Under the pieces are notes generated by a model, which was not told where the DNA came from, searched no databases, and saw only the letters and a program-made list of their open reading frames with translations. 64,000 nucleotides of DNA from Lelliottia wanjuensis (GTDB lineage Bacteria > Pseudomonadota > Gammaproteobacteria > Enterobacterales > Enterobacteriaceae): NCBI RefSeq assembly GCF_030238365.1, contig NZ_JASSOT010000049.1, positions 1-64,000 of the forward strand. The letters are read 5' to 3'. A program made the translations under genes and the position numbers. Shown here piece after piece: positions 9,280 through 21,642 of this stretch (the stretch's first letter is position 1; each line of letters begins with the position of its first letter).

Positions 9280-10593
9280 ATGACTCAGCAGGAGTATCTT
9301 CGCCGCCGTCAGGCGCTGTTAGCCAACATGCAGCCGGGCAGCGCGGCGCTGATCTTTGCCGCACCGGAAGCCACGCGCAGCAATGACAGCGAATATCCCT
9401 ATCGCCAGAGCAGCGATTTCTGGTACTTCACCGGCTTTAACGAGCCCGAAGCGGTGCTGGTGCTGATCAAAAGCGATGACACCCACAACCACAGCGTTCT
9501 CTTTAACCGCGTTCGCGATCTCACCGCCGAAATCTGGTTTGGCCGCCGCTTAGGGCAAGACGCCGCGCCGGAGAAACTCGGCGTCGAACGCGCGCTGGCC
9601 TTTAGCGAAATCAACGAACAGCTCTATCAGCTGCTGAACGGTCTGGACGTGGTCTACCACGCTCAGGGCGAATACGCCTACGCCGATGAGCTGGTGTTTG
9701 CCGCGCTGGATAAACTGCGTAAAGGCTCGCGTCAGAATCTCTCCGCGCCTGCGTCCATCACCGACTGGCGTCCGATCGTGCATGAAATGCGCCTGTTTAA
9801 ATCGCCGGAAGAGCTGGATGTGATGCGCCGCGCGGGTGAAATCAGCGCGCTCGCCCACACCCGTGCGATGGAAAAATGCCGTCCGGGGATGTTCGAGTAT
9901 CAGCTCGAAGGCGAAATCCTGCATGAGTTCAACCGCCACGGCGCGCGCTTCCCGTCCTACAACACCATTGTCGGCGGCGGCGAAAACGGCTGCATCCTGC
10001 ACTACACCGAAAACGAAAGTGAACTGCGCGACGGCGATCTGGTGCTGATCGACGCGGGGTGTGAATATCGCGGTTACGCCGGTGACATCACCCGCACCTT
10101 CCCGGTGAACGGCAAATTCACGCCAGCCCAGCGCGCGGTTTACGACATCGTTCTTGAGTCTCTGGAAACCGCGCTGACCTTGTTCCGCCCTGGCACTTCC
10201 ATTCAGGAAGTGACCGGCTCGGTGATCCGCATCATGGTCAACGGCCTGGTGAAACTCGGCGTACTGAAGGGCGATGTGGAAGAGCTGATTGCCGACAACG
10301 CCCATCGCGCGTTCTTTATGCACGGTCTCAGCCACTGGCTGGGGCTGGATGTGCACGATGTCGGCGTCTACGGCACAGATCGTTCCCGCACGCTTGAGCC
10401 GGGAATGGTGTTAACCGTCGAGCCGGGCCTGTACATCGCGCCGGACGCAGATGTCCCTGCCGAGTATCGCGGGATCGGGATTCGTATCGAAGACGACATT
10501 GTGATCACCGAAAACGGCAACGAAAACCTGACGGCGTCGGTCGTCAAAAAAGCCGATGAGATCGAAGCCCTGATGGCGGCGGCACGCGCATGA
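9280..10593 (+). CDS. pepP: Xaa-Pro aminopeptidase P
   Basis: A 437-residue M24B metallopeptidase that removes N-terminal residues preceding proline. The creatinase-type N-terminal domain (to about 170) is followed by the pita-bread catalytic domain. Metal ligands are visible in LIDAGCEYRGYAGDITRTF (two Asp), FMHGLSHWLGLDVHD (His), TVEPGLY (Glu) and GIRIEDD (Glu). A CAGGAGGGTGTC ribosome site precedes the ATG, and the stop overlaps the ubiH start by four bases, indicating coupling. Confidence 0.97.
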   Translation: MTQQEYLRRRQALLANMQPGSAALIFAAPEATRSNDSEYPYRQSSDFWYFTGFNEPEAVLVLIKSDDTHNHSVLFNRVRDLTAEIWFGRRLGQDAAPEKLGVERALAFSEINEQLYQLLNGLDVVYHAQGEYAYADELVFAALDKLRKGSRQNLSAPASITDWRPIVHEMRLFKSPEELDVMRRAGEISALAHTRAMEKCRPGMFEYQLEGEILHEFNRHGARFPSYNTIVGGGENGCILHYTENESELRDGDLVLIDAGCEYRGYAGDITRTFPVNGKFTPAQRAVYDIVLESLETALTLFRPGTSIQEVTGSVIRIMVNGLVKLGVLKGDVEELIADNAHRAFFMHGLSHWLGLDVHDVGVYGTDRSRTLEPGMVLTVEPGLYIAPDADVPAEYRGIGIRIEDDIVITENGNENLTASVVKKADEIEALMAAARA

Positions 10594-11768
10594 GCGTGGT
10601 AATCGTTGGCGGCGGCATGGCGGGCGCGACGCTCGCCCTGGCGATTTCACAGCTGACGCGCGGCCAGCTCCCGGTTCATCTGATCGAGGCCGTCGCGCCA
10701 CAGACAACGGAACACCCAGGTTTTGACTCCCGCGCGATTGCGCTGGCGCAGGGCACCTGTCAGCACCTGTCGCGCTTAGGCATCTGGCAGGCGATTGCTG
10801 AGTGCGCCACGTCTATTAATACCGTTCACGTCAGCGATCGCGGCCACGCCGGTTTTGTCACCCTCGATGCGCAGGATTACCACATTGATGCCCTCGGGCA
10901 GGTGGTCGAACTGCACGACGTCGGTCAGCGCCTGTTCCGCTTACTACAGGACGCACCCGGTGTGACGCTCCACTGTCCGGCGCGCGTCGCCAGTTTCACC
11001 CGTAGTGAAGAGGGCGTGAGCGTGACGCTGGATAACGGCGATGTGCTGGAGGGCAAACTGCTGGTCGCCGCAGACGGTTCCCGCTCCGCGCTGGCGACCC
11101 AGTGTGGTATCGCCTGGCAGCAGCAGCCTTACGGTCAGGCGGCGGTAATTGCCAACGTTTCGACCGCGGTTGCCCATCAGGGCCGCGCCTTTGAACGTTT
11201 TACCGAGCACGGTCCGCTGGCGATGCTGCCGATGTCTCATGGTCGCAGTTCGCTGGTCTGGTGCCACGCCGTAGACGCGATGGATGACGTCATGGCCTGG
11301 TCAGATAGGCGTTTTTGCGACGAGCTGCAAAAAGCCTTCGGCTGGCGTTTAGGGCGCATCACCCACGCCGGAAAGCGCGCGGCGTATCCGCTGGCGCTGA
11401 CCACCGCGTCGCAGTCGGTTTCTCATCGCGTGGCGTTAGTCGGGAATGCGGCGCAGACGCTGCATCCGATTGCCGGACAGGGGTTTAATTTAGGTTTGCG
11501 CGACGTCATGAGCCTGGCCGAGACGCTGGCGCAGGCCTGGCAGGACAGTGAAGATTGCGGCGCGTATTCCGTGCTTTGTCAGTATCAGAAACGTCGTCAG
11601 GCAGATAAAGAGGCCACCATCGGCGTGACCGATGGGCTGGTGCATCTTTTCGCGAATCGCTGGGCACCACTGGTGGCCGGGCGCAACGCGGGGCTGATGG
11701 CGATGGAACTATTCATTCCGGCACGCGACGTGCTGGCGCAGCGAACTCTCGGTTGGGTCGCTCGTTAA
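10590..11768 (+). CDS. ubiH: 2-octaprenyl-6-methoxyphenol hydroxylase
   Basis: A 392-residue flavin monooxygenase that hydroxylates C4 of the ubiquinone ring precursor. The FAD Rossmann motif VGGGMAGATLA starts at residue 5 and the second FAD motif GNAAQTLHPIAGQGFNLG lies near residue 285. The start codon overlaps the pepP stop (ATGA), and the stop codon forms part of the ubiI ribosome site. UbiH works in the cytosolic Ubi complex with UbiI, UbiF, UbiJ and UbiK. Confidence 0.97.
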   Translation: MSVVIVGGGMAGATLALAISQLTRGQLPVHLIEAVAPQTTEHPGFDSRAIALAQGTCQHLSRLGIWQAIAECATSINTVHVSDRGHAGFVTLDAQDYHIDALGQVVELHDVGQRLFRLLQDAPGVTLHCPARVASFTRSEEGVSVTLDNGDVLEGKLLVAADGSRSALATQCGIAWQQQPYGQAAVIANVSTAVAHQGRAFERFTEHGPLAMLPMSHGRSSLVWCHAVDAMDDVMAWSDRRFCDELQKAFGWRLGRITHAGKRAAYPLALTTASQSVSHRVALVGNAAQTLHPIAGQGFNLGLRDVMSLAETLAQAWQDSEDCGAYSVLCQYQKRRQADKEATIGVTDGLVHLFANRWAPLVAGRNAGLMAMELFIPARDVLAQRTLGWVAR

Positions 11769-11779
11769 GGAGTTACTAA

Positions 11780-12982
11780 GTGCAGAATGTTGATGTTGCC
11801 ATTGTTGGCGGCGGAATGGTGGGGCTGGCGCTGGCCTGCGGTTTACAGGGCAGCGGCCTGCGTGTGGCGGTGCTTGAGAATAAACCGCCGCAGCCCGTTG
11901 CGCAGGACTCAGCGCCAGAGCTGCGCGTGTCGGCCATTAACGCCGCCAGCGAAAAGCTGTTAACGCATCTCGGCGTCTGGTCTGATATCACGGCGTTTCG
12001 CGCCAGCTGCTATCACGGCATGGAAGTGTGGGATAAAGACAGCTTCGGTCATATTGCTTTTGACGACGAAAGCATGGGCTACAGCCATCTGGGCCACATT
12101 GTTGAAAATTCGGTGATCCACCACGCCCTGTGGCGTAAAGCGCAGAGCTGCTCCGACGTCACCCTGATGGCACCCGCCCAGGTGCAACAGATTGCCTGGG
12201 GCGAAAACGAAGCTTTCCTGACGCTGCAAAGCGGCGATATGCTGACCGCCCGGCTGGTGGTGGGTGCCGATGGCGCCAACTCCTGGCTGCGTAACAAAGC
12301 CGATATTCCGCTCACCTTCTGGGATTACCGCCATCACGCGCTGGTGGCGACGATCCGCACCGCAGAGCCGCACGGCGGCGTGGCGCGTCAGATTTTCCAC
12401 AACGACGGTATTCTGGCGTTTCTGCCGTTAAGCGATCCGCATCTGTGCTCCATCGTCTGGTCGCTGGTGCCGGAGAAAGCGCAGCAGATGGAAGCCGCCA
12501 CGCCGGACGAGTTCAATCAGGCGCTGTGCATGGCTTTTGATAATCGTCTCGGGCTGTGTACGCTTGAAAGTGAGCGCCAGCTCTTCCCGCTGACCGGCCG
12601 CTACGCGCGTCAGTTTGCCTCGCACCGAATGGCGCTGGTCGGCGATGCGGCGCACACCATTCATCCGCTGGCCGGTCAGGGCGTGAATCTGGGCTTTATG
12701 GATGCCGCGGAGCTGATTGACGAGCTGCGTCGTCTGCATCGCGAAGGCAAAGATATTGGTCAGCACATGTACCTGCGCCGCTACGAGCGCAGCCGCAAAC
12801 ACAGCGCGGCGATGATGCTGGCGGGGATGCAGGGCTTCCGCGAGCTCTTTGCCGGTAACAATCCGGCGAAAAAACTGCTGCGCGACGTTGGCCTCAAACT
12901 GGCGGACACGCTTCCCGGCGTCAAACCGCAACTTCTGCGTCAGGCGATGGGCTTAAACGATCTCCCCGAGTGGCTGCGTTAA
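11780..12982 (+). CDS. ubiI: 2-octaprenylphenol hydroxylase UbiI
   Basis: A 400-residue flavin monooxygenase (formerly VisC), identical in length to the E. coli enzyme, that performs the C5 hydroxylation of ubiquinone synthesis. FAD motifs are VGGGMVGLALA near the N-terminus and GDAAHTIHPLAGQGVNLG near residue 295. It starts with GTG at 11780, supported by AAGGAG seven bases upstream. It is a paralogue of ubiH directly upstream and ends the operon. Confidence 0.97.
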   Translation: MQNVDVAIVGGGMVGLALACGLQGSGLRVAVLENKPPQPVAQDSAPELRVSAINAASEKLLTHLGVWSDITAFRASCYHGMEVWDKDSFGHIAFDDESMGYSHLGHIVENSVIHHALWRKAQSCSDVTLMAPAQVQQIAWGENEAFLTLQSGDMLTARLVVGADGANSWLRNKADIPLTFWDYRHHALVATIRTAEPHGGVARQIFHNDGILAFLPLSDPHLCSIVWSLVPEKAQQMEAATPDEFNQALCMAFDNRLGLCTLESERQLFPLTGRYARQFASHRMALVGDAAHTIHPLAGQGVNLGFMDAAELIDELRRLHREGKDIGQHMYLRRYERSRKHSAAMMLAGMQGFRELFAGNNPAKKLLRDVGLKLADTLPGVKPQLLRQAMGLNDLPEWLR

Positions 12983-13022
12983 GCACAAAACGTTAAATTA
13001 GACCCCCATCACACTTTCCTCT

Positions 13023-13040
13023 CCCGGCCTTTGTGCCGGG
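13023..13040 (+). terminator. Hairpin after ubiI
   Basis: CCCGGC-CTTTGT-GCCGGG forms a six-pair GC stem about 40 bases after the ubiI stop. Only a weak T-rich tail follows, so it may be a weak terminator. Confidence 0.45.
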
Positions 13041-13429
13041 ATGTTTCCCTCGTTTGAAATATTCTAATTCCACTCCTCTTTTCGCATTAGATTATCTAAT
13101 GTCGCGTTTTTTTCATGACGGAAAATAGGCGCGTTTTTCCGCAGGAAATATCAGCCTGTGCTCAATTTTGTGAAATTTAAGTTAATTTTATGCGGGGTAA
13201 ATCGCATTTTGCCAGTGAATAACTCTGTAGGCTTTTCAGCGTTTTTTGGTCATAAGCTAATGTGATGACCCGTTTTACCTTATGGTTAATCGCCGGTTTC
13301 GGTGGTAACTTCAGGGAAAAGAGAACGTTTGCGTCGACGTCCTGGAGTGATGCCGACGCCGGGTTTCGTGGTGAGAAATTTCGCGCGAAACGCAAGATTG
13401 CCCTGCTCTGATCATTCAACGAGGACAAG
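13041..13429 (+). promoter_or_regulatory. gcvTHP control region with PurR operator
   Basis: This 389-base stretch has no gene. It is AT-rich over its first 200 bases, as expected for the Lrp and GcvA binding region known upstream of E. coli gcvT. AAGAGAACGTTTGCGT at 13319-13334 matches the PurR operator (reverse strand) at fourteen of sixteen positions. A possible promoter, TGGTTA (13283-13288) and TAACTT (13306-13311) with 17 bases between, would place the PurR box over the start point, as described for E. coli. A short reverse open frame across the region looks spurious. Confidence 0.65.
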
Positions 13430-14524
13430 ATGGCTCAACAGACTCCTTTGTACGAACAACACACGTTATGCGGCGCGCGCATGGTCGATTTCCATGGCTG
13501 GATGATGCCGTTGCACTACGGCTCGCAGATCGATGAGCACCACGCGGTGCGCACCGATGCCGGGATGTTCGATGTCTCCCACATGACCATCGTCGATTTG
13601 CGCGGCAGTCGCACCCGGGAGTTTCTGCGTTATCTGTTGGCGAACGACGTCGCCAAACTCAAAACACCAGGCAAAGCGCTCTATACCGGGATGCTAAACG
13701 CCTCCGGCGGCGTGATTGATGACCTGATCGTCTATTACTTCACTGAAGATTTCTTCCGCCTCGTTGTTAACTCCGCCACCCGCGAAAAAGACCTCTCCTG
13801 GATTTCCGAACACGCCGCCAAATTCGCCATCGATATCACCGTTCGCGACGATCTTTCCCTGATCGCCGTGCAGGGGCCGAACGCGCAGGCCAAATCCGCT
13901 TCCCTGTTCAGCGATGAGCAGCGTAAAGCCGTGGAAGGCATGAAGCCGTTCTTCGGCGTGCAGGCAGGCGATCTGTTTATTGCGACCACCGGTTACACCG
14001 GGGAAGCGGGCTACGAAATTGCGATGCCGAACGAGAAAGCGGCCGATTTCTGGCGCGCGCTGGTCGAAGCCGGTGTTAAACCTGCCGGTCTGGGCGCGCG
14101 CGATACGCTGCGTCTCGAAGCCGGGATGAACCTCTACGGTCAGGAGATGGACGAAGGGATCTCTCCGCTGGCGGCCAATATGGGCTGGACCATCGCATGG
14201 GAACCGGCTGACCGTGATTTCATTGGTCGCGAAGCCCTGGAGTCGCAGCGCGAGAAAGGCACCGAGCAGCTGGTCGGCCTGGTGATGAAAGAGAAAGGGG
14301 TGCTGCGTAACGAACTGCCAGTGCGTTTCACCGATGCCAGCGGCAATCTTCACGAAGGCGTTATCACCAGCGGGACCTTCTCACCGACGCTGGGCTACAG
14401 CATTGCGCTGGCGCGCGTCCCGGCCGGGATTGGCGAGACTGCCGTGGTGCAGATCCGCAACCGCGAAATGCCGGTCAGCGTGACTAAACCGATTTTTGTT
14501 CGCGCCGGTAAGCCGGTCGCCTAA
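13430..14524 (+). CDS. gcvT: Glycine cleavage system T protein (aminomethyltransferase)
   Basis: A 364-residue tetrahydrofolate-dependent enzyme that takes the aminomethyl group from lipoylated H protein, releasing ammonia and forming 5,10-methylene-THF. It aligns with E. coli GcvT from [33 protein letters not shown] to the end. The folate-contacting aspartate near residue 100 is in [10 protein letters not shown]. It is the first gene of gcvTHP, with a CGAGGA ribosome site. The paralogue ygfZ lies further along in this window. Confidence 0.98.
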   Translation: MAQQTPLYEQHTLCGARMVDFHGWMMPLHYGSQIDEHHAVRTDAGMFDVSHMTIVDLRGSRTREFLRYLLANDVAKLKTPGKALYTGMLNASGGVIDDLIVYYFTEDFFRLVVNSATREKDLSWISEHAAKFAIDITVRDDLSLIAVQGPNAQAKSASLFSDEQRKAVEGMKPFFGVQAGDLFIATTGYTGEAGYEIAMPNEKAADFWRALVEAGVKPAGLGARDTLRLEAGMNLYGQEMDEGISPLAANMGWTIAWEPADRDFIGREALESQREKGTEQLVGLVMKEKGVLRNELPVRFTDASGNLHEGVITSGTFSPTLGYSIALARVPAGIGETAVVQIRNREMPVSVTKPIFVRAGKPVA

Positions 14525-14547
14525 TCATTTTTATCAGGAGAATTCCA

Positions 14548-14937
14548 ATGAGCAATGTGCCAGCAGAACTGAAATACAGCAAAGAACACGAATGGCTGCG
14601 CAAAGAAGCCGACGGCACTTACACGGTAGGCATCACCGAGCACGCGCAAGAGCTGCTGGGTGACATGGTCTTCGTGGACCTGCCGGACGTCGGTGCGACC
14701 GTGAGCGCGGGAGACGACTGCGCCGTGGCGGAGTCGGTGAAAGCCGCGTCTGACATTTACGCGCCAGTGGGCGGCGAAATCGTGGCCGTCAACGACGCGC
14801 TGAGCGACTCCCCGGAGCTGGTCAACAGCGAGCCGTACACCGGCGGCTGGATCTTCAAAATCAAAGCCAACGACGAAGCAGAAGTTGAAGCGCTGCTGGA
14901 TGCGACCGCGTACGCAGCCCTGTTAGAAGACGAGTAA
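14548..14937 (+). CDS. gcvH: Glycine cleavage system H protein
   Basis: A 129-residue lipoyl carrier that shuttles the aminomethyl intermediate between P, T and L proteins. The lipoylated lysine is in the [12 protein letters not shown] motif near residue 65. It lies 23 bases after gcvT with a strong CAGGAG ribosome site. Confidence 0.98.
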   Translation: MSNVPAELKYSKEHEWLRKEADGTYTVGITEHAQELLGDMVFVDLPDVGATVSAGDDCAVAESVKAASDIYAPVGGEIVAVNDALSDSPELVNSEPYTGGWIFKIKANDEAEVEALLDATAYAALLEDE

Positions 14938-14943
14938 CGTTGT

Positions 14944-15012
14944 GCCGGATGGCACTGCGTTTATCCGGCCTACAGAGCAACGTAGGCCCGGTAAGCGCCA
15001 GCGCCACTGGGC
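14944..15012. repeat. BIME between gcvH and gcvP
   Basis: Two REP-like palindromes, GCCGGATGGCACTGCG ... ATCCGGCCTAC (14944-14973) and CGTAGGCCCGGTAAGCG ... CACTGGGC (14981-15012, imperfect), sit inside the gcv operon and probably modulate the relative level of gcvP message. Confidence 0.8.
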
Positions 15013-15064
15013 AAAAAAGTTCGAGACATATACGATTCACTGCACGTTTCAGGAACCATCGCTC

Positions 15065-17938
15065 ATGACACAGACTTTAAGCCAGCTTGAAAACCGTGGC
15101 GCTTTCATTGAACGTCACATTGGGCCGGATGCTCAGCAACAGCAGGAGATGCTGAAGACAGTTGGCGCGGATTCGTTAAACGCACTGATCGGCCAGATCG
15201 TGCCCAAAGACATTCAGCTTGCCACGCCGCCGCAGGTGGGTGACGCGACCACTGAATACGCCGCGCTGGCAGAGCTGAAGGCAATTGCCGGCCTCAACAA
15301 GCGCTTTAAGTCTTACATTGGCATGGGCTACACCCCTGTGCAGTTACCGCCGGTGATCCTGCGCAACATGCTGGAAAATCCAGGCTGGTACACCGCCTAT
15401 ACCCCTTATCAGCCGGAAGTCTCTCAGGGACGTCTGGAAGCGCTGCTGAACTTCCAGCAGGTGACGCTGGATCTGACCGGTCTGGATATCGCCTCCGCCT
15501 CTCTGCTTGATGAAGCGACCGCCGCCGCCGAAGCGATGGCGATGGCAAAACGCGTCAGCAAACTGAAAAACGCGAACCGCTTCTTCGTCGCTGCCGATAT
15601 CCATCCGCAGACGCTGGACGTAGTCCGCACTCGCGCGGAAACCTTCGGCTTTGACGTGATTGTCGACGACGCTGAAAAAGTGCTGGATCATCAGGATGTG
15701 TTCGGCGTGCTGTTGCAGCAGGTCGGCACCACCGGTGAAGTCCACGACTACACCAGCCTGATCGCTGAGCTGAAATCCCGCAAAATTGTGGTCAGCGTCG
15801 CCGCTGATTTTATGGCGCTGGTACTGCTCACCGCTCCAGGCAAACAGGGCGCAGACATTGTCTTCGGCTCTGCACAACGCTTTGGCGTACCGATGGGCTA
15901 CGGCGGCCCGCACGCGGCCTTCTTCGCGGCGAAAGACGAATTCAAACGCTCCATGCCTGGCCGTATTATCGGCGTGTCGAAAGACGCCGCCGGTAACACT
16001 GCGCTGCGCATGGCGATGCAGACTCGCGAGCAGCATATCCGCCGCGAGAAAGCGAACTCCAACATCTGTACTTCTCAGGTGCTGCTGGCCAACATCGCCA
16101 GCCTCTACGCCGTGTTCCACGGCCCGGTCGGCCTGAAACGTATCGCCTCCCGCATTCACCGCTTTGCCGATATTCTGGCGGCGGGCTTGCAGCAGAAAGG
16201 GCTGAAGCTGCGTCATGCCCACTACTTCGACACCCTGTGTGTGGAAGTGGCCGATAAAGCGGGCGTGCTGGCGCGCGCCGAAGCCGCTGAAATTAACCTG
16301 CGCAGCGATATCCTGAACGCGGTTGGCATCACCCTGAACGAAACCACGTCCCGCGAAGATATTCAGGCGCTGTTCACCGTTCTGCTGGGCGATGCCCACG
16401 GTCTGGACGTGGATGCCCTGGATAAAGATGTGGCGCACGATAGCCGCTCCATTCAGGAAAGCATGCTGCGCGACGACGCGATCCTGACCCATCCGGTGTT
16501 TAACCGCTATCACAGCGAAACCGAGATGATGCGTTACATGCACTCTCTGGAGCGCAAAGATCTGGCGCTGAACCAGGCGATGATCCCGCTCGGCTCCTGC
16601 ACCATGAAGCTCAACGCTGCCGCGGAAATGATCCCGATTACCTGGCCTGAATTCTCTGAACTTCACCCGTTCTGCCCGGCAGATCAGGCGGAAGGTTACC
16701 ATCAGATGATCGGTCAGCTCTCCGACTGGCTGGTGAAACTGACCGGTTACGACGCGCTCTGCATGCAGCCGAACTCTGGCGCGCAGGGGGAATATGCGGG
16801 CCTGCTGGCGATTCGTCACTATCACGAAAGCCGCAACGAAGGGCATCGCGATATCTGCCTGATCCCAAGCTCTGCCCACGGCACCAACCCGGCGTCTGCG
16901 CAGATGGCGGGGATGGAAGTGGTGGTCGTGGCCTGCGATAAGAACGGTAACATTGACCTCGCCGATCTGCGTGCGAAAGCCGAGCAGGCGGGCGAAAAAC
17001 TCTCCTGCATCATGGTGACCTATCCGTCCACTCACGGCGTCTATGAAGAGACGATCCGCGAAGTGTGCGAAGTGGTGCATCAGTTCGGCGGTCAGGTTTA
17101 TCTCGACGGCGCGAACATGAACGCCCAGGTGGGCATTACCTCTCCGGGCTTTATCGGCGCGGACGTCTCGCACCTGAACCTTCACAAAACCTTCTGCATT
17201 CCGCACGGCGGTGGCGGCCCGGGTATGGGCCCAATCGGTGTGAAAGCGCATCTGGCTCCGTTTGTTCCGGGCCACAGCGTGGTGCAGATCGAAGGCATGC
17301 TGACCCGTCAGGGCGCAGTGTCTGCGGCACCGTTCGGCAGCGCCTCTATTCTGCCAATCAGCTGGATGTACATCCGCATGATGGGCGCTGAAGGGCTGAA
17401 ACAGGCGAGCCAGGTGGCGATCCTCAATGCGAACTACATCGCGACACGCCTCAAAAACGCCTATCCGGTGCTCTACACCGGCCGTGATGGCCGCGTGGCG
17501 CACGAATGTATTCTCGATATTCGTCCGCTGAAAGACGAAACCGGCATCAGCGAGCTGGATATCGCCAAACGCCTGATCGACTATGGTTTCCACGCGCCAA
17601 CCATGTCCTTCCCGGTGGCGGGTACGCTGATGGTGGAGCCGACCGAATCGGAAAGCAAAGTCGAGCTGGACCGCTTTATCGATGCGATGCTGGCGATCCG
17701 CGGTGAAATCGACCGCGTTAAACAGGGCGAATGGCCGCTGGAAGATAACCCGCTGGTGAACGCGCCGCACACCCAGAACGAGCTGGTGGCGGAGTGGAAT
17801 CACGGCTATACCCGCGAGCTGGCGGTCTTCCCGGCTGGTGTGGCGAACAAGTACTGGCCGACCGTGAAGCGTCTCGATGACGTTTACGGCGACCGTAATT
17901 TGTTCTGTTCTTGCGTGCCAATGAGCGATTATCAGTAA
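15065..17938 (+). CDS. gcvP: Glycine dehydrogenase (decarboxylating), P protein
   Basis: A 957-residue PLP enzyme, the same length as E. coli GcvP, that decarboxylates glycine and passes the aminomethyl group to lipoyl-H. The two halves are homologous; only the C-terminal half binds PLP, with the Schiff-base lysine in [18 protein letters not shown] near residue 708. The start at 15065 follows a CAGGAA site and gives [12 protein letters not shown]; the open frame extends upstream through the REP element and is not coding there. Confidence 0.98.
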   Translation: MTQTLSQLENRGAFIERHIGPDAQQQQEMLKTVGADSLNALIGQIVPKDIQLATPPQVGDATTEYAALAELKAIAGLNKRFKSYIGMGYTPVQLPPVILRNMLENPGWYTAYTPYQPEVSQGRLEALLNFQQVTLDLTGLDIASASLLDEATAAAEAMAMAKRVSKLKNANRFFVAADIHPQTLDVVRTRAETFGFDVIVDDAEKVLDHQDVFGVLLQQVGTTGEVHDYTSLIAELKSRKIVVSVAADFMALVLLTAPGKQGADIVFGSAQRFGVPMGYGGPHAAFFAAKDEFKRSMPGRIIGVSKDAAGNTALRMAMQTREQHIRREKANSNICTSQVLLANIASLYAVFHGPVGLKRIASRIHRFADILAAGLQQKGLKLRHAHYFDTLCVEVADKAGVLARAEAAEINLRSDILNAVGITLNETTSREDIQALFTVLLGDAHGLDVDALDKDVAHDSRSIQESMLRDDAILTHPVFNRYHSETEMMRYMHSLERKDLALNQAMIPLGSCTMKLNAAAEMIPITWPEFSELHPFCPADQAEGYHQMIGQLSDWLVKLTGYDALCMQPNSGAQGEYAGLLAIRHYHESRNEGHRDICLIPSSAHGTNPASAQMAGMEVVVVACDKNGNIDLADLRAKAEQAGEKLSCIMVTYPSTHGVYEETIREVCEVVHQFGGQVYLDGANMNAQVGITSPGFIGADVSHLNLHKTFCIPHGGGGPGMGPIGVKAHLAPFVPGHSVVQIEGMLTRQGAVSAAPFGSASILPISWMYIRMMGAEGLKQASQVAILNANYIATRLKNAYPVLYTGRDGRVAHECILDIRPLKDETGISELDIAKRLIDYGFHAPTMSFPVAGTLMVEPTESESKVELDRFIDAMLAIRGEIDRVKQGEWPLEDNPLVNAPHTQNELVAEWNHGYTRELAVFPAGVANKYWPTVKRLDDVYGDRNLFCSCVPMSDYQ

Positions 17939-17955
17939 TACTTAAGCTCTGAACT

Positions 17956-17994
17956 GTAGGCCGGGTGAGGCGTAGCCGCTACCCGGCCTTTTTA
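17956..17994. repeat. REP palindrome after gcvP
   Basis: GTAGGCCGGGTGAGGCGTAG pairs with CGCTACCCGGCC and is followed by five T residues, so it can also terminate the gcv transcript. It is the same family as the copies at 3954 and 7292. Confidence 0.88.
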
Positions 17995-18008
17995 TTGGGA
18001 GAAAGGAA

Positions 18009-18752
18009 ATGGCAATCGCACTGGTCACCGGCGCCAGCCGGGGCATTGGCAAAGCGACGGCGCTGCAGCTGGCGCGTGAAGGTTATACGGTGGCGGTGAA
18101 CTATCACCACAACATCAAGGCCGCAACGGATGTGATCAATCAGATCGCCGAGGCGGGCGGCAAAGCCTTCGCCGTGCGCGCCGACATCAGCGAAGAATCT
18201 CAGGTGCTGGCGATGTTTGACAGCATCGACCGCGAAGGCGAGTCGCTGACGGCACTGGTTAACAACGCCGGGATTTTGTTTGAACAGAGCACGATTGAGA
18301 ATCTCTCCGCCGAGCGTATCAACCGCGTGCTGGCCACCAACGTCACAGGCTATTTCCTCTGCTGTCGCGAGGCGGTAAAACGTATGTCCTTCAAACACAA
18401 CGGCAAGGGCGGGGCGATTGTGAACGTCTCGTCGGCGGCATCACGTCTGGGCGCGCCGGGGGAATACGTTGATTATGCGGCATCGAAAGGGGCGGTGGAT
18501 TCACTCACGACCGGCCTGGCGCTGGAAGTCGCGGCATGTGGCATTCGGGTCAACGGCGTGCGTCCTGGGCTGATTTACACCGATATCCATGCCTCCGGCG
18601 GTGAGCCAGGGCGAGTGGACCGGGTGAAATCGATGTTGCCGATGCAGCGCGGCGGACAGCCGGAAGAGGTCGCGCAGGCGATCGTCTGGTTGCTAAGTGA
18701 GAAAGCGTCGTATGTGACGGGCAGTTTTCTTGAATTGGCGGGCGGGAAATAG
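18009..18752 (+). CDS. ygfF: SDR-family oxidoreductase YgfF
   Basis: A 247-residue classical short-chain dehydrogenase/reductase, equal in length to E. coli YgfF. The TGASRGIG cofactor loop is at the N-terminus, NNAG near residue 86, the catalytic serine in VNVSSAASR and the YVDYAASKGA Tyr/Lys pair near residue 157. The physiological substrate is not known. A GGGAGAAAGGAA ribosome site precedes the ATG, and the gene converges on bglA. Confidence 0.93.
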   Translation: MAIALVTGASRGIGKATALQLAREGYTVAVNYHHNIKAATDVINQIAEAGGKAFAVRADISEESQVLAMFDSIDREGESLTALVNNAGILFEQSTIENLSAERINRVLATNVTGYFLCCREAVKRMSFKHNGKGGAIVNVSSAASRLGAPGEYVDYAASKGAVDSLTTGLALEVAACGIRVNGVRPGLIYTDIHASGGEPGRVDRVKSMLPMQRGGQPEEVAQAIVWLLSEKASYVTGSFLELAGGK

Positions 18753-18758
18753 TGTTAA

Positions 18759-18829
18759 TGCCCGGTGGCGCTGCGCTTACCGGGCCTACGAAACTGAAGG
18801 CCGGTGCAAGCGAAGCGCCGCCCGGCATG
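18759..18829. repeat. BIME between ygfF and bglA
   Basis: Two oppositely oriented palindromes, TGCCCGGTGGCGCTGCGC ... CCGGGCCTACG and GAAGGCCGGTGCAAGCG ... CGCCCGGC, fill the gap between the convergent genes. Confidence 0.85.
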
Positions 18830-18833
18830 ATGT

Positions 18834-20366
<1,533 letters not shown>

Positions 20367-20383
20367 CAAAAAAACAGGGCGTT

Positions 20384-21115
20384 TTATTCCGCCAGTTTCT
20401 TCGCCAGTTTCCGGCCGATGGATTCGAGAATATAAATAACCGGAATCTGTGTCGTAATATCGTAAACACCCGCAATACGGGTTTGTGGGACATGCCAGGA
20501 GAGATTAAAGTCCGCCAGTTTCGCCAGGCGGGAGTGCTCGTGGCTGGTGATAGAGAGCACCTTGCAGTGATGCAGGCTGAACTGGCTGGCGAAGCGCAGG
20601 ATCTCTTCCGTCTCACCCGAAACGGAGAGCACGATCGCCAGTGCATTTTTCGCCATATCGTTGGTCACCGGGAAATAAGGGTCGTCGATATGGTTACTAA
20701 ATTTCCCGATATTTGAGAAAAATCGCGCACCATATTTTGCCAGCGATCCGGAAGTGCCAGCACCGACAAAAATAATACGCTCAGACGATAATATAATATC
20801 AACCGCCTGCTCTAATAACGTATCAAACTCTTCATTGTTGACGCTTTTGAAAAAGCTAATAATTTCACTGGTGCCGAAATTCGCCTGCTGGGGTTCGTTT
20901 TGTTCCAGATATAATTTAAAGCGCACCCGGAATTCGGAATAGCCATCGCAGTTAAGCTTACGGCAAAAGCGCAGCACCGTGGTGGTGGACACGCCCGCCG
21001 CATCCGCCAGTTCACGGATAGTCATGTAGGTCACTTTGTCACGGTTTTTAATGACATAGTTGTAGACCATCATCTCGAGATTGTTGAGACTGGCAATGGC
21101 GGAATGGGAGAACAT
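20384..21115 (-). CDS. MurR/RpiR-family transcriptional regulator
   Basis: A 243-residue regulator with an N-terminal HTH (about residues 30-75, [23 protein letters not shown]) and a C-terminal SIS sugar-phosphate-binding domain (about 105-235, with [18 protein letters not shown] and [12 protein letters not shown]). This family responds to phosphosugars and usually controls adjacent sugar genes, so bglA is the likely target. The ATG at 21115 was preferred; a GTG at 21136 would add seven residues. The gene is divergent from yqfB with a 52-base gap. Confidence 0.88.
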   Translation of the reverse strand: MFSHSAIASLNNLEMMVYNYVIKNRDKVTYMTIRELADAAGVSTTTVLRFCRKLNCDGYSEFRVRFKLYLEQNEPQQANFGTSEIISFFKSVNNEEFDTLLEQAVDIILSSERIIFVGAGTSGSLAKYGARFFSNIGKFSNHIDDPYFPVTNDMAKNALAIVLSVSGETEEILRFASQFSLHHCKVLSITSHEHSRLAKLADFNLSWHVPQTRIAGVYDITTQIPVIYILESIGRKLAKKLAE

Positions 21116-21167
21116 GCTCACAGGGGCTAAACTCACTCATCAGACTTCATCTACAGGGAATAATAAC

Positions 21168-21488
21168 ATGCAGCCTAACGACATCACTTTTTTTCAGCGC
21201 TTTCAGGATGACATTCTGGCCGGGCGTAAAACCATTACCATCCGTGATGAATCCGAAGCGCATTTTAAAACCGGCGATATTTTGCGCGTCGGGCGCTTTG
21301 AGGACGATGCGTATTTTTGCACCATCGAAGTGGTGGGAACCTCGACGGTGACTCTGGACACCCTGACGGAAAAGCACGCCCAGCAGGAGAATATGACCCT
21401 TGCAGCGCTCAAAGAGGTGATTGCGGAGATCTACCCGAATCAGTCGCAATTTTATGTGATTGATTTTAAATGCCTTAGTTCGGACTAA
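21168..21488 (+). CDS. yqfB: N4-acetylcytidine amidohydrolase (ASCH domain)
   Basis: A 106-residue ASCH-domain protein matching E. coli YqfB, which hydrolyses N4-acetylcytidine to cytidine and acetate. The family catalytic triad Lys/Thr/Glu is provided by the [10 protein letters not shown] region and a downstream glutamate. The start at 21168 has a CAGGGAA site; a longer opening at 21081 would overlap the divergent regulator. The C-terminus has a few extra residues (SSD) beyond E. coli. Confidence 0.93.
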   Translation: MQPNDITFFQRFQDDILAGRKTITIRDESEAHFKTGDILRVGRFEDDAYFCTIEVVGTSTVTLDTLTEKHAQQENMTLAALKEVIAEIYPNQSQFYVIDFKCLSSD

Positions 21489-21642
21489 CATCTGTTAGTT
21501 GAAAATTGAATTCAAAATTATGATTTATAAGGACTAATCCTGAAGTGAGATTTATTTTAGCTAACAGGTGTTCACTGGAATCATTCTCAGTTAGCATAGT
21601 CAGGTGATACATCATGATCTTACGTTCTCCCGGAGTCCTCCT

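Noticed and set aside
13177..13428. Reverse open frame of 83 codons in the gcv control region
   Set aside because: No ribosome site, covers the known regulatory region and PurR box, and the product resembles nothing.
14942..15064. Upstream extension of gcvP
   Set aside because: It crosses the BIME; the ATG at 15065 has a ribosome site and gives the family length.
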